Shown here in pieces: positions 49,130 to 58,728 of a stretch of DNA of 64,000 nucleotides. Within the stretch, counting starts at the first letter, position 1. Each line of letters opens with the position of its first letter. Origin of the DNA: JANLVI01 sp031363915 (GTDB taxonomy: Bacteria > Vulcanimicrobiota > Vulcanimicrobiia > Vulcanimicrobiales > Vulcanimicrobiaceae). The notes beneath the pieces were generated by a model. It saw only the letters and a list, made by a program, of their open reading frames with translations, was not told the origin of the DNA and did no database searches. The position numbers and the translations under genes were made by a program. The stretch covers positions 62,001 through 126,000 of the forward strand of contig JANLVI010000031.1 of NCBI GenBank assembly GCA_031363915.1. The letters are read 5' to 3'.

Positions 49130-49903
49130 ATGTCACCTGCCGCAATCGCACGCCCGACGTTGGGCTCGATGCTTAATAAGGTCCCGCAAGTCACGATCTT
49201 CTTTTGGATCATCAAAATCTTCGCGACAACCGTTGGTGAAACGGTCGCAGACTATCTCAATACGACGCTCAAATTCGGCTTGCAAAACACGTCGCTCGTG
49301 ATGACCGGCGTGTTTGTTGTCGCATTGCTCGTTCAGCTCAGTCTTAAACGCTACGTACCGGCGGTTTACTGGCTCGTCGTCGTTTCGATCAGCGTGGTCG
49401 GTACGCTTACCTCCGATCTGCTCGTCGATAAACTTGGCATGGGCCTGCAAACTTCTACGGCGATCTTCGCAAGTATTCTTGCCGTCGTCTTCGCGGCGTG
49501 GTGGTTTAGCGAACGCACGCTCTCCGTGCACGCGATCTTTACGACGAAGCGCGAACTTTTCTATTGGGCGGCGATCCTCTTCACGTTCGCGCTCGGCACG
49601 TCGGCCGGCGATCTCATCTCCGAGGCAAGTAAAATAGGCTATCCGCTTACCGCGCTGCTCTTCGCTGGAATCATCGCGCTCACGGCTCTTGCGTACTTCG
49701 TCTTCAAAATCGACGGCGTACTCGCGTTCTGGATTGCCTACATCATGACGCGTCCGCTCGGCGCGTCGCTCGGCGACCTCTTCTCGCAAGCCAAAGCCGA
49801 CGGCGGCCGCGGTTTTGGAACGACCTCGACCAGCGTTGTCTTTCTCACGGTTATCGTCGCGCTGGTCGTCTATATGACGATGGAGGAGCGACCCGCAGCC
49901 TAG
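49130..49903 (+). CDS. COG4705-type membrane protein
   Basis: The 257-residue protein matches the uncharacterised family whose members open with LNKVPQVTIFFWIIKIFATT and VGETVADYLNTTLKFGL. About eight helices run to the end, with repeated TFALGTSAGDL and YIMTRPLGASLGDLFSQ-type turns, in which Asp and Glu face the membrane. An ATG at 49130 follows GATAAGG. Its function is unknown; a role in manganese or cation transport has been proposed for relatives, and I cannot support it here. The stop shares CTAG with the osmoprotectant permease. Confidence 0.8.
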   Translation: MSPAAIARPTLGSMLNKVPQVTIFFWIIKIFATTVGETVADYLNTTLKFGLQNTSLVMTGVFVVALLVQLSLKRYVPAVYWLVVVSISVVGTLTSDLLVDKLGMGLQTSTAIFASILAVVFAAWWFSERTLSVHAIFTTKRELFYWAAILFTFALGTSAGDLISEASKIGYPLTALLFAGIIALTALAYFVFKIDGVLAFWIAYIMTRPLGASLGDLFSQAKADGGRGFGTTSTSVVFLTVIVALVVYMTMEERPAA

Positions 49904-50511
49904 GCGCTGAGGCGGCGTTCGAGTACGCGGAAGAATCCGTTTGCGACGATCGCGAGTGCCGCAGCGCCAATGCTGCCGGCGATCGTGCGTTGCGGATCGT
50001 CTTGGTGGATGCCCGCGAAAATCAGCGTTCCCAGACCCCCGGCATTGATGAATGCCGCAACCGTCGCAATCGCGATGAGCGAGATCGTTGCGATGCGGAG
50101 CCCGCCGACGACGATTGGCAGCGCGTACGGAAGTTCGACCCGGAGTAGACACTGTGCGGGCGTCATTCCCATGCCTTTCGCTGCCTCGATCTGCGCCGCC
50201 GGCACGGAGCGCAAACCGATTGCCACGTTGCGAACGAGGAGCATCTGAGCGTAGGCCACTAGCGCGACAACGGCGGTCCAGAAGCCGAGTCCCAAGATGG
50301 GGACGAGCAACACTAAGAGCGCGAGTGAGGGAATCGCATACACCGCACCGAGCACGCCGAGCGTGAACGTACTTACGCGCTCGTCGCGCGCGGCGAGGAT
50401 GCCGAGCGGGAGGGCAATCGCAAGTGCGATGACGAGCGCCGTGGCCACGAGCGCGAGATGCTCTCCGGCGAGCCGTGCGACGATGCCGAGATGCGCGAAG
50501 AGATAGGTCAT
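49900..50511 (-). CDS. Osmoprotectant ABC transporter permease (second)
   Basis: The 203-residue permease has five or six helices. The EAA loop, where it touches the ATPase, reads EAAKGMGMTPAQCLLRVELP. The N-terminus GEHLALVATALVIALAIALP and the closing FINAGGLGTLIFAGIHQDD are typical of OpuCB/OpuCD-like permeases. It is the last gene of the four-gene operon and overlaps the ATPase gene by 4 bases. Together with 52332-52937 it forms the membrane pair for glycine betaine, choline or carnitine uptake. Confidence 0.9.
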   Translation of the reverse strand: MTYLFAHLGIVARLAGEHLALVATALVIALAIALPLGILAARDERVSTFTLGVLGAVYAIPSLALLVLLVPILGLGFWTAVVALVAYAQMLLVRNVAIGLRSVPAAQIEAAKGMGMTPAQCLLRVELPYALPIVVGGLRIATISLIAIATVAAFINAGGLGTLIFAGIHQDDPQRTIAGSIGAAALAIVANGFFRVLERRLSA

Positions 50512-51452
50512 GCGGCGTTCAGGGCGCCGCGCACATCATCAAAGCCGATCGAACCGATTCGCGCGCCGTCATGCAACACATCGACGCGTTCGATGCCGCC
50601 CAAAAGCGCCGAGAGCGCTTCGCGCAGCGTCGCCTTCGCATCGACCGTGATCGCGCTCTGCGCGACGAGCGCCGGGCGCATCGCGCCTTCGACGCCGATG
50701 AGTCCCAGGCGCCGCACGGTATCGCCCGCATCGAGCAGTTGTGCGACGAACGGTGACGCTGGTTTCGTGAGCATCTTAAGCGGCGTGTCGGCTTGCACGA
50801 TCGTTCCGGCGTTCATCACGACGATGCGGTCGGCGATTTTGAGCGCTTCGTCGACATCGTGGGTGACGAAGACGATCGTCGTGCCGAGCGTACGGTGGAT
50901 CCGGCAGATTTCGTCTTGTAGCGAAGCGCGCACGATTGCATCGACGGCACCGAAGGGTTCGTCCATCAAGATGATCGATGGTTCGGCCGCGAGAGCGCGC
51001 GCGACGCCGACGCGCTGCTGTTCGCCGCCGGAGAGTTCGCGTGGAAGTCGTGCCCGATAGCGCGCGGGTTCCAGATGTACGAGCGCGAGCAATTCGTCGA
51101 CACGCGCGTCGATTTTTGCTCTTGGCCAACCCAGGAGTTCCGGGACGACGGCGATGTTCTGCGCGATCGTCAGATGCGGGAACAGGCCGACGGCTTGGAT
51201 GACGTACCCGATGCGACGACGCAACTGCACGGCATCGAGCGCACGTACTTCGGTGCCGTCGACATGGATGGTGCCGTCGGTCGGTTCGATCAGCCGGTTG
51301 ATCGTGCGTAAGAGCGTACTCTTGCCGCAGCCCGACGGCCCGAGAAACACGGTGAGCTCGCCCGTGGGGATCGTGAGGTTGACGTCGTGCACGGCGGGCG
51401 TTTCGGAACCAGGGTAGCGGACCCCAACACCGGCCATCGCGATCGCGTTCAC
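50508..51452 (-). CDS. Osmoprotectant ABC transporter ATP-binding protein (OpuCA/ProV-like)
   Basis: The 314-residue ATPase has Walker A in VFLGPSGCGKSTLLRTINRL, Q loop RIGYVIQAVGLFPHLTIAQN, signature RELSGGEQQRVGVARALAAE, Walker B PSIILMDEPFGAVDAI and the switch His in VFVTHDVDEALK. The part after residue 240 is shortened and carries one CBS-like stretch (VDAKATLREALSALLGGIER), where full ProV/OpuCA has two CBS modules. The CBS region senses ionic strength in relatives, so this half-module is unusual. It lies one base after the binding protein gene. Confidence 0.9.
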   Translation of the reverse strand: MNAIAMAGVGVRYPGSETPAVHDVNLTIPTGELTVFLGPSGCGKSTLLRTINRLIEPTDGTIHVDGTEVRALDAVQLRRRIGYVIQAVGLFPHLTIAQNIAVVPELLGWPRAKIDARVDELLALVHLEPARYRARLPRELSGGEQQRVGVARALAAEPSIILMDEPFGAVDAIVRASLQDEICRIHRTLGTTIVFVTHDVDEALKIADRIVVMNAGTIVQADTPLKMLTKPASPFVAQLLDAGDTVRRLGLIGVEGAMRPALVAQSAITVDAKATLREALSALLGGIERVDVLHDGARIGSIGFDDVRGALNAA

Positions 51453-51453
51453 G

Positions 51454-52335
51454 CTAGACCAGACCGTGGGTTTTCACGAATTCGCGCGCGACGTCCGCCG
51501 CGTCGCGCTTCTGCGTGCCATCGACCATGTTGTTGAGTTCGCGCATCGTCGCATCGGAGAGGTTCGGCGCTACTTTGTTGAGATGCAGCGCGATAGCGGG
51601 CATCGCCTTGAGGGTTGACTGACGGATGACGGGCGCGACTTGATACGTCGGCCAAAAGTGTTTATCGTCGACCAAGACGACTAGGTCGTGTGCCGAGAGC
51701 GCGCCTTCGGTCGTAAAGGCGACGACGACGTCGACGGCGCCGGAGAGCAGCGCTTTGTACTTCAAGCCGATATCGAAGAGCTTGATGTCCCTGAAGACGA
51801 ATCCACCGTAGGTTTTCTGCAAGCCCGGCAAGGCATCGGGACGTTTGATGAATTCGGGGATCGAACCCAAGCGCAACTGCGATGCGGCGCGGCTGAGATC
51901 GCTCAACGTTTTCAGATTGTATTTCGTTGCGATCGTTTTGGTCGTTGCTAGGCCTTGCGAATCGTTAAACGGCGCGGGGTCGAGCCACGTCAATTGGAAT
52001 TTTTGCTCGTAGGCCGACTTCACCGTTTCGTAAATCGCCGCCGCATCGTGCTGCACCGGAAGTTTAAGCACGTCGATGAGCGCGGTGCCCGTGTACTCGG
52101 GATAGAGATCGATGTCGCCGCGCACGAGTGCAGCTTGTGCGATCTCCGTGCCGCCGAGGTTGAGCTTGCGATTGACCTTGAACCCCTGCTGCTCGAGCAC
52201 CAGCGCGTAAATTTCGCCGATGATGAGTTCTTCGGTGAAGTTTTTCGATCCGATCGCGACTTGTTGCGTGCCTCCGCCGCCGCATCCGGCAAGTGCGGCC
52301 GAGCCGAGCAGTGTGAGGGCCTGTGCGCGTTTCAT
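51454..52335 (-). CDS. Osmoprotectant-binding lipoprotein (OpuCC-like)
   Basis: The 293-residue substrate-binding lipoprotein has the lipobox in LLGSAALAGCGGG (Cys18). It belongs to the QAC-binding fold: QQVAIGSKNFTEELIIGEIY at the N-terminus, then LVRGDIDLYPEYTGTALIDV. The rest contains PEFIKRPDALPGLQKTYGG and VDVVVAFTTEGALSAHDLVV. This family binds choline, carnitine or betaine, with Tyr and Trp residues making an aromatic cage. It overlaps the first permease by 4 bases, so the gene order is permease, binding protein, ATPase, permease. Confidence 0.9.
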   Translation of the reverse strand: MKRAQALTLLGSAALAGCGGGGTQQVAIGSKNFTEELIIGEIYALVLEQQGFKVNRKLNLGGTEIAQAALVRGDIDLYPEYTGTALIDVLKLPVQHDAAAIYETVKSAYEQKFQLTWLDPAPFNDSQGLATTKTIATKYNLKTLSDLSRAASQLRLGSIPEFIKRPDALPGLQKTYGGFVFRDIKLFDIGLKYKALLSGAVDVVVAFTTEGALSAHDLVVLVDDKHFWPTYQVAPVIRQSTLKAMPAIALHLNKVAPNLSDATMRELNNMVDGTQKRDAADVAREFVKTHGLV

Positions 52336-52937
52336 GGTTGTCCTTTGGCGGTGAGGCGGCGCGTGAGCGCGCCCAGAGCAAGTTCGGTCACAATGGCGAG
52401 CGCCGCGACGGCGACGGCGCCGGTGAGCAGTTCGGCATAATCTTGGTTGGCGAGGCCATCGACGATGTACTCGCCCAACCCCCCGCCGCCGATGAATGCG
52501 GCGAGCGTGGCACTCGCGATCACCTCGACGGCCGCCGTTCGGACACCGGCAAGCACGACGGGGGCGGCGAGCGGCCAGCGCACGCGGCGGCTGATCTGCG
52601 CGGCCGTCATTCCCAGGCCTCGTGCAGCCTCTAAGAGCGGCGCGGGGACGGAGCGCAGGCCGAGGTCGGTGTTGATCACGATGGGAGGGATCGCGAGCAG
52701 CGCGAGGGCCAGTAGCGCGGGTCGCAAGCCGACACCGAGAAACGGCAGCGCGAGCACGAGGACCGCGAGGCTCGGGATGACGCGCAGCACGTTGATGGCA
52801 CCGAGCGTTACGGAACGAAGTCGGTTACGTTCGGCGATCGCCGCCGCGAGTGGGATACCGACGATGAGTGCGGCAAGGAGCGCCGACACGGCAAGGGCCA
52901 CGTGGGTTCCGAGATGGGCGATGAAGTCTGCGCTCAA
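52332..52937 (-). CDS. Osmoprotectant ABC transporter permease (first)
   Basis: The 201-residue permease resembles its partner at 49900. It has the EAA loop EAARGLGMTAAQISRRVRWP, the segment VRTAAVEVIASATLAAFIGG, and GGLGEYIVDGLANQDYAELL near the end. It begins the four-gene operon. The start at 52937 lies 18 bases from the divergent ppk1 ATG, so the transporter and polyphosphate kinase share a tiny intergenic region. Any promoter for one gene must lie inside the other. Confidence 0.9.
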   Translation of the reverse strand: MSADFIAHLGTHVALAVSALLAALIVGIPLAAAIAERNRLRSVTLGAINVLRVIPSLAVLVLALPFLGVGLRPALLALALLAIPPIVINTDLGLRSVPAPLLEAARGLGMTAAQISRRVRWPLAAPVVLAGVRTAAVEVIASATLAAFIGGGGLGEYIVDGLANQDYAELLTGAVAVAALAIVTELALGALTRRLTAKGQP

Positions 52938-52955
52938 ACGGCGAACCCAACGGCG

Positions 52956-55076
52956 ATGATTACCGGAAGCTCCGAGGTCGAAGCGCAGGGTCGACCGCAG
53001 CCGCAGGCGGCCGCGCTATCGCTGGACGATCCGAGCTTATACATCAACCGTGAGCTTTCGTGGCTGGAGTTCAATGACCGCGTTCTCGAGGAAGCGCTCG
53101 ACGAACGCAACCCCTTGCTCGAACGCCTGAAGTTCATCGCGATTTACGGGACCAACCTCGACGAGTACTTTATGATCCGCGTGGCAGGCCTCAAACAGCA
53201 GGTCGAAGCGGAGATTCACAAACGCTCTGACGACGGCCGGCTTCCCGAGGAGCAACTGCTGGCGATCTCCGAGCGGCTGCGCGTCTCGGTGGATCGCGAG
53301 ATGGACTGCCTGCGTAGCGCGCTTTTGCCGGCGCTTGAACGCCACGGCATCCGCATCCTGGCCTACCACCATCTGGATTCGGTGAACAAGGCGGCGTTAC
53401 GGTCGTTTTTCATGGAGCGCGTCTTCCCGGTCCTCACGCCGCTTGCAATCGATGCCGGTCATCCTTTTCCGTATATCTCCAATTTGTCGCTCTCGCTTGC
53501 CGTCGAACTCGAAGAGTCACCCGATGAGGGGCAGAAGTCGTACTTCGCGCGCGTCAAGGTGCCGCAGACCCTGCCGCGTTACGTACCGATCGATCATGCG
53601 CCCGACGGTCAGCGCTGGTTCGTGCTGATCGAAGATATTATCGCGCACAACTTGAGCGAACTCTTTCCCGGGATGACCGTCAAGGCGTCGTACACGTTCC
53701 GTGTGACGCGCGATGCCGACCTCGATTTGCAGGAAGACGAGGCCGACGATCTGCTCGCGATGATCGAATCCGAACTGCGCAAGCGCCGCTTCGGAGAGCC
53801 GGTTCGACTCGAAGTCGAGCACGGTATGCCCGAAGAACTGCGCGACATGTTGCTCGATGAGCTTTCGCTCTTGCCAATCGATTGCTACGCCATCAAAGGG
53901 ATGCTCGCGACCTCGGACCTGTGGACCCTCGTGGGGATCGACGAACCGGGTCTGCACGACCCGCCGTTCACGCCCTCGATCCCAAAGCGCCTGGTCGGAA
54001 CGACCGATATTTTCGCGGCAATCCGCGAAGGCGATATTCTTTTGCACCACCCGTACGACTCGTTCGATCCGGTCGTGCAGTTCGTGCGCCAAGCCGCCGC
54101 CGATCCGAATGTCTTGGCGATCAAGCAGACGTTGTATCGCACCTCCGGCGATTCGCCGGTCGTCTCGGCGCTCATCGACGCGGCCGAAAACGGCACGCAA
54201 GTCGCGGCGTTGATCGAACTCAAAGCGCGCTTCGATGAAGAAAATAATATCCACTGGGCGCGCAACTTGGAGCGCGTCGGCGCGCACGTTGTGTACGGCT
54301 TCGCCGGGATTAAGACGCACGCCAAAGTCACCCTCGTCGTGCGCAACGAGCCCGAGGGTATTCGCCGCTACATGCACTTCGGCACGGGCAATTACAACGA
54401 CAAGACCGCCAAAATCTATACCGATCTCTCGCTCTTCACGTGCCGCCCGATCCTCGGCGCCGATGTTACGCAGCTCTTCAATTCGCTCACCGGTTTTTCG
54501 AAGGCGACAACGTACGAAGAGTTGCTCGTCGCACCCGCCGGGTTACGCCTGGGCTTCATGGATTTGATCGAGCGCGAAACCGAACACGCGCGGGCCGGAC
54601 GGCCGAGCGGGATCGTGGCAAAACTCAACGCCATCAGCGATGCACGAATCACGCGCGCGCTCTATGAAGCCTCGCGTGCCGGCGTGCCAATCGATCTGAT
54701 CATCCGCGGCATGTGCGTTCTGCGGCCGGGCGTGCCGGGCGTGAGCGAGACGATTCGCGTGCGCAGCATCGTCGGGCGTTTTCTCGAACACTCGCGCGCG
54801 TTCATTTTCACCAACGGCGGCGACCGCGAAGTGTACATGGGCAGCGCCGACTGGATGGGCCGCAATCTCGACCGTCGCGTCGAGACGGTCGTCCCGGTGC
54901 TGGACCTCGCGCTCGGCGACATCATCTGCAACGAGATCACGGACGTGCTGCTCGCGGATAACGTCAAAGCACGGGTCCTCAACGCGGACGGTAGCTACGA
55001 GCGCCGCGGCATCTTGCCGGGCGAAAAGCGCGTCGACGCGCAGCAGATCTTCCTCAAACGGCATCAAGCCGTTTAG
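52956..55076 (+). CDS. ppk1: Polyphosphate kinase 1
   Basis: The 706-residue enzyme makes polyphosphate from ATP. Domain N opens YINRELSWLEFNDRVLEEAL, the usual PPK1 start. DEYFMIRVAGLKQQVEAEIH and PLAIDAGHPFPYISNLSLSL follow. The autophosphorylated His lies in RYMHFGTGNYNDKTAKIYTD near residue 470. The second conserved His is in RSIVGRFLEHSRAFIF near 605. LRPGVPGVSETIRV is between. The ATG at 52956 was chosen by the family's length; the longer frame overlaps the ABC gene. Its TAG shares TTAG with the convergent EVE gene. Confidence 0.95.
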   Translation: MITGSSEVEAQGRPQPQAAALSLDDPSLYINRELSWLEFNDRVLEEALDERNPLLERLKFIAIYGTNLDEYFMIRVAGLKQQVEAEIHKRSDDGRLPEEQLLAISERLRVSVDREMDCLRSALLPALERHGIRILAYHHLDSVNKAALRSFFMERVFPVLTPLAIDAGHPFPYISNLSLSLAVELEESPDEGQKSYFARVKVPQTLPRYVPIDHAPDGQRWFVLIEDIIAHNLSELFPGMTVKASYTFRVTRDADLDLQEDEADDLLAMIESELRKRRFGEPVRLEVEHGMPEELRDMLLDELSLLPIDCYAIKGMLATSDLWTLVGIDEPGLHDPPFTPSIPKRLVGTTDIFAAIREGDILLHHPYDSFDPVVQFVRQAAADPNVLAIKQTLYRTSGDSPVVSALIDAAENGTQVAALIELKARFDEENNIHWARNLERVGAHVVYGFAGIKTHAKVTLVVRNEPEGIRRYMHFGTGNYNDKTAKIYTDLSLFTCRPILGADVTQLFNSLTGFSKATTYEELLVAPAGLRLGFMDLIERETEHARAGRPSGIVAKLNAISDARITRALYEASRAGVPIDLIIRGMCVLRPGVPGVSETIRVRSIVGRFLEHSRAFIFTNGGDREVYMGSADWMGRNLDRRVETVVPVLDLALGDIICNEITDVLLADNVKARVLNADGSYERRGILPGEKRVDAQQIFLKRHQAV

Positions 55077-55531
55077 GCATCCGCGAGCTTCAAAATCGCC
55101 TTCCATTGGGCGGGCGTGACGGGCTGAACGGAGAGGCGCGAGCCTTTCTGCACGAGAGGCATGCCGACGAGCGACTTCATTTCGCGCAGTTCGGGTAGGC
55201 CGATGGTGCGCGGGAACGCGCGCTCGAAGGCGACGTCGACCATCTGCCAGATCGGTTTCTCGGGCGTTGCTTTGGGGTCGTGGTAGTCGCTCTTGGGATC
55301 GAGCGCGGTGGAGTCGGGATATGCGGTCTTGACGACTTTGCAGATGCCGACGATCCCCGGCGGCTGCACGACGCTGTGATAGAAGAATCCGAGGTCGCCG
55401 ATGTGCATCGCGATCATGTTGTTGCGCGCCTGATAGTTGCGCACGCCCGACCACTCCGTGCGTTTCTCTTTTCTGAGGCGCTCGATGCTATACGTTTCGG
55501 GTTCGCTTTTAAAGAGCCAGTAATTCGGCAT
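55073..55531 (-). CDS. EVE domain protein (thymocyte nuclear protein 1-like)
   Basis: The 152-residue protein is a single EVE domain, a PUA-like fold that binds modified bases in RNA or DNA. It opens MPNYWLFKSEPETYSIERLR and has WSGVRNYQARNNMIAMHIGD, GDLGFFYHSVVQPPGIVGIC and WQMVDVAFERAFPRTIGLPE. The ATG at 55531 matches the family's start; an upstream ATG 30 bases earlier would sit in the TonB terminator. No partner gene of the restriction type is nearby, so it is more likely the RNA- or housekeeping-type than a McrB-linked one. Confidence 0.9.
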   Translation of the reverse strand: MPNYWLFKSEPETYSIERLRKEKRTEWSGVRNYQARNNMIAMHIGDLGFFYHSVVQPPGIVGICKVVKTAYPDSTALDPKSDYHDPKATPEKPIWQMVDVAFERAFPRTIGLPELREMKSLVGMPLVQKGSRLSVQPVTPAQWKAILKLADA

Positions 55532-55546
55532 CGCGGGTTCTTCGCC

Positions 55547-55585
55547 AAAAAAAAACGACACCCGCCGTAAGGCGAGTGCCGTCGT
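55547..55585 (-). terminator. Intrinsic terminator of the TonB receptor gene
   Basis: On the minus strand an imperfect stem, ACGACGGCACTCGCC pairing with GGCGGGTGTCGT across a TTAC loop, is followed by nine T (55547-55555). It begins 19 bases after the receptor's stop. It separates the receptor from the EVE gene downstream on the same strand. Confidence 0.9.
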
Positions 55586-55603
55586 GGTCGGATCGACTCC
55601 TGC

Positions 55604-58600
55604 CTACAGCTGCTTGGTGAGCAAGAAGCGGAAGGTGCGGAAGTTGATCTGCTGGAGCGCTGCGTAGCGCGGACCGCCCGTGTAGGGAACGACCTGACCT
55701 TGCGCGTTGACCGTCGCTTGGAGCAGTTCGTTGCCTTGGCTGTTCAGCGAACGCCCGAGTGCGCTGCCGGTGCTCAAATTGAGCAGGTTATCGATTGCGA
55801 GTTTGAACGTGGTCTGCGGCGCGACGTTGAATTTGACCGTCGAATTGTAGACCACGTAGGCCGGACCGTACGTCGAGTTGTTGGCCCCTTCGTAATCGGC
55901 ACCGAGCGCGACGAGCGAATTTTTGAGGCCCGCGTACTGGACTTGCGCGTACGCTTTCGAATACGGAATCGAACCCGAACCGTTGACGCTGCCGTCGAGT
56001 TGTTTGAGGTTCACGAGGCTCGAGCCGCGGCCGGCGACGTAAACGCTCGTCGGTAGCTGGTCGAGGTATGCGCGCTGGAAAGTCGTCGAGAGCGCGTAGC
56101 CGAAGCCGATGACGGGCGTACGTGCGATGCCGAACTCCAGCCCTTTGCTGCGTAGCAGTGAGGCGTTTTGAATCGACGAGAGCACGGCGTTCGTCGGGTT
56201 ATAGAGCGCCTGCGCCGCGGGGTCGAGAACGAGTTGCGTGCGGTTGTTGACGAACGCGTTGTGAACCGTATTGTCGAACGCGTCGACCGAAACCAGCGCG
56301 CCGCCGCTCAGGCGGAAGTCGCCGCCGAGGTTGTAGGCAACCGTAGTTTCCGGTTTCAGGTTAGGATTGGGATTGCTGAGCGTGTAGGTGTTGTTATTTG
56401 CGCCGTTCGGCAGATCGATGCTTCCGAAACCCGAGATCTGCGATGCGTACGGCGTTGTGATCGAGGAACCGGCCGTGAAGCGGAGCGAGACGTCGCGGTT
56501 GGCGCGGAAGTTGAAGCCGAAATGCGGATCGTAGTGGCTGTAGTTGTTTGTGATCGGAATCAGCGCGACCGGAGCCGATGCTTGATTGCCTGCCGCCGCA
56601 TACTTCGCGAGCACGACCGGATCTTGCGTCTGAGCTTGCGCCTTGTAGTTGGTGAAGTAGTTCCCGAACGCGAATTGCAGTTTCGGCGTGAGCTGAAGCT
56701 GCGCTGTCAGTGCGAGATCGTTCTTCGTGATGATCGTATTGGGGATGTTAATCGACGAACGCGGGATCGAGATCAGCGGGCAGTTCGGCTGGTAGCCGAG
56801 CTTTGCAATCGCTGCGGTGTTCGCTGCGCTGCCCACCGTCGAGGTACAGCCCGTTGGAGGAATGCCGGTATCGCCGGTGGTCGATGCGGTTTCTTCACGG
56901 TTGAAATCGTAGCTGAAACCGTACTGATTATCGCCGACTGGATGGAAGTATTGGAGTGTCACGCCGCGCAGTTTGTCGAGTTCGGGTTGGCTGAACGGCG
57001 TGCCGTAGCCGAATTCCCCGGCATTGCCTTGGACGGTCGGCGTCGTGTAGCAGGGCGCTGCAACCGAACACGCCGGCGCGGCGCCCGTCGTCTGGAAGTG
57101 GTGCGGCGTCGTGTCGTTGCCGACATAACCGGAGTCGGTGGTCGAGGCGACCGAACCGAAGCACGGGCCTTTGGCGCCGCCTGTGGCTGCCGAGGGCGCG
57201 ACGAATGCGACCTGGCAGTTCGCGGCGTCGGTCACTTGGAACCAGCCGCCGCCGTTACCGGCGTACTTGTTTTCTTGCGAACCGTCGATGAAGCGATAAA
57301 TCTGCGCCGTGTACGGGCGCAGCAGCAACGTGTCATTTTTGATCGACGTACGGAGCTCTGCTGAGAATTGCGGTTCGCTATTCTGGATGACGGAGTTCGG
57401 GAACCAGCTGTAGACCGGAACTTGCGTGCCGATCGCGCCTTGCGCGTAAGGCGGATTGTAGGTGGAGAGATTGGTGCACTGCGCGCCCGCTCCCGGCACC
57501 GTGCCGTTGAAGCACTGCGCGATCGTCTGGTAGCCGTTGAAGCTGGCATACGAGCCGCCTTGCGGGCCGTACTGACCCTGCAGGCCGAGATACTCAAACG
57601 ACAGCGATGTCGAGTCGGTGAAGTTGAAGCGGATCTTCGCGAGCTCGCCTTCGAGCGTGTAGCGGTTGGTCAGATCGCCGTACCACTGGTCCAAGCCCGT
57701 GTAAAACGGAGCCTGATAGGTACCGGGGGCAGTGAATGTTTTCGCGCCCTGGCGGTTGGCAAGATAGCCGTCCGTCGGTCCGCGGTAGCCCGAGAAAGAT
57801 TTCCCGGCAACGAACTGGATTTTATTGTTCGGGGAGTTGACGCCGCCGACGAACGAATATGATGAGCCTTGATAGCCGTCGACGCCGAGTTCGATGCGTC
57901 CGCCGTTCTTCGTGAAGAAGTCGGGGGTGCGCAGGTTGATGGTGCCGATCGCCGATTCGCCGGCGGTTGGGCCGTTGAGGCCGGCGCCTTTGACGACTTC
58001 GACGCTATCGAAGATCGAGGCGACGGCATAATTCGAATTCCAGTTGCCGAAGGTACCGGAACTGAGCGGATGGCCGTCGATGTTCACGCGCGTCTCCGTA
58101 TAGGCCCCACGTGCGACGAAAAACGAGTTGGCGGTCGCGCCGGACGTACGCGAGAGTGTCACGCCGGGAAGCTCCGGGACGATGTCCGAGAGGTTGGCGT
58201 TCGCGCGATCCTGGATCGTCGCGCTGCCCAGTGTCGAGGTCGCCGTGACGCCATTGTTGATCGGATTGCGCACGACGCTCGATGAGGTGCGGCCGATCGT
58301 TGTGAGTGAGGTGGAACTCGCCTCGGTCATCGTGACGACGATCGAGGTCGACGCGCCGGTCGCGATGGCGACGCCGTTGGCTTGCGAGCCTTGGAATCCG
58401 CCTTTGTTGACGACGATCGAGTAGACGCCGGCGGGGACGGCGAGGGTAAAGCGGCCGTCTTTGCCGCTGGTGGTGGTGTAATTGGAACCGGTGCTCGTCG
58501 CGATCACTTGAGCGTTCGGGAGCGATTGGCCCCGGCTGTCGATAATCGTTCCGGTGAGGGTTCCCGACGCGGTGTTGGCTTGGGCAACCTGAGGTGAGCC

Positions 58601-58681
58601 GGTCGTTGCCGCGCTGACGGGTCCAACGATCGAGGTCGCGCACAGTGCCGAGCAAACCAGCGCGCCGATGAAGTTGCGCAC
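55604..58681 (-). CDS. TonB-dependent receptor with N-terminal carboxypeptidase-regulatory-like domain
   Basis: The 1025-residue outer membrane protein starts at a GTG behind TAGGAGAA. It has a signal peptide (ALVCSALCATSIVGPVSAAT, about residues 7-26). A CarboxypepD_reg domain (about 40-115) contains TGTIIDSRGQSLPNAQVIAT and TTTSGKDGRFTLAVPAGVYS. The plug domain includes SDIVPELPGVTLSRTSG, and YAVASIFDSVEVVKGAGLNG with GESAIGTINLRTP. A long barrel ends in FRTFRFLLTKQL, without the terminal Phe usually seen. The ligand is not evident. It could carry siderophores, vitamin B12 or sugars. No ExbB, ExbD or TonB lies near. Confidence 0.9.
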   Translation of the reverse strand: MRNFIGALVCSALCATSIVGPVSAATTGSPQVAQANTASGTLTGTIIDSRGQSLPNAQVIATSTGSNYTTTSGKDGRFTLAVPAGVYSIVVNKGGFQGSQANGVAIATGASTSIVVTMTEASSTSLTTIGRTSSSVVRNPINNGVTATSTLGSATIQDRANANLSDIVPELPGVTLSRTSGATANSFFVARGAYTETRVNIDGHPLSSGTFGNWNSNYAVASIFDSVEVVKGAGLNGPTAGESAIGTINLRTPDFFTKNGGRIELGVDGYQGSSYSFVGGVNSPNNKIQFVAGKSFSGYRGPTDGYLANRQGAKTFTAPGTYQAPFYTGLDQWYGDLTNRYTLEGELAKIRFNFTDSTSLSFEYLGLQGQYGPQGGSYASFNGYQTIAQCFNGTVPGAGAQCTNLSTYNPPYAQGAIGTQVPVYSWFPNSVIQNSEPQFSAELRTSIKNDTLLLRPYTAQIYRFIDGSQENKYAGNGGGWFQVTDAANCQVAFVAPSAATGGAKGPCFGSVASTTDSGYVGNDTTPHHFQTTGAAPACSVAAPCYTTPTVQGNAGEFGYGTPFSQPELDKLRGVTLQYFHPVGDNQYGFSYDFNREETASTTGDTGIPPTGCTSTVGSAANTAAIAKLGYQPNCPLISIPRSSINIPNTIITKNDLALTAQLQLTPKLQFAFGNYFTNYKAQAQTQDPVVLAKYAAAGNQASAPVALIPITNNYSHYDPHFGFNFRANRDVSLRFTAGSSITTPYASQISGFGSIDLPNGANNNTYTLSNPNPNLKPETTVAYNLGGDFRLSGGALVSVDAFDNTVHNAFVNNRTQLVLDPAAQALYNPTNAVLSSIQNASLLRSKGLEFGIARTPVIGFGYALSTTFQRAYLDQLPTSVYVAGRGSSLVNLKQLDGSVNGSGSIPYSKAYAQVQYAGLKNSLVALGADYEGANNSTYGPAYVVYNSTVKFNVAPQTTFKLAIDNLLNLSTGSALGRSLNSQGNELLQATVNAQGQVVPYTGGPRYAALQQINFRTFRFLLTKQL

Positions 58682-58728
58682 GAAAAAGTTCTCCTACGTT
58701 ATGGATGGCCGCAGAGTGGGCCGCGTAG

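Noticed and set aside
49130..49903. Assigning the COG4705 protein as a manganese transporter
   Set aside because: Only weak reports exist for relatives and no metal-binding motif decides it here.
55073..55531. EVE domain as part of a modification-dependent restriction system
   Set aside because: No McrB-like GTPase, nuclease or methyltransferase partner lies beside it.
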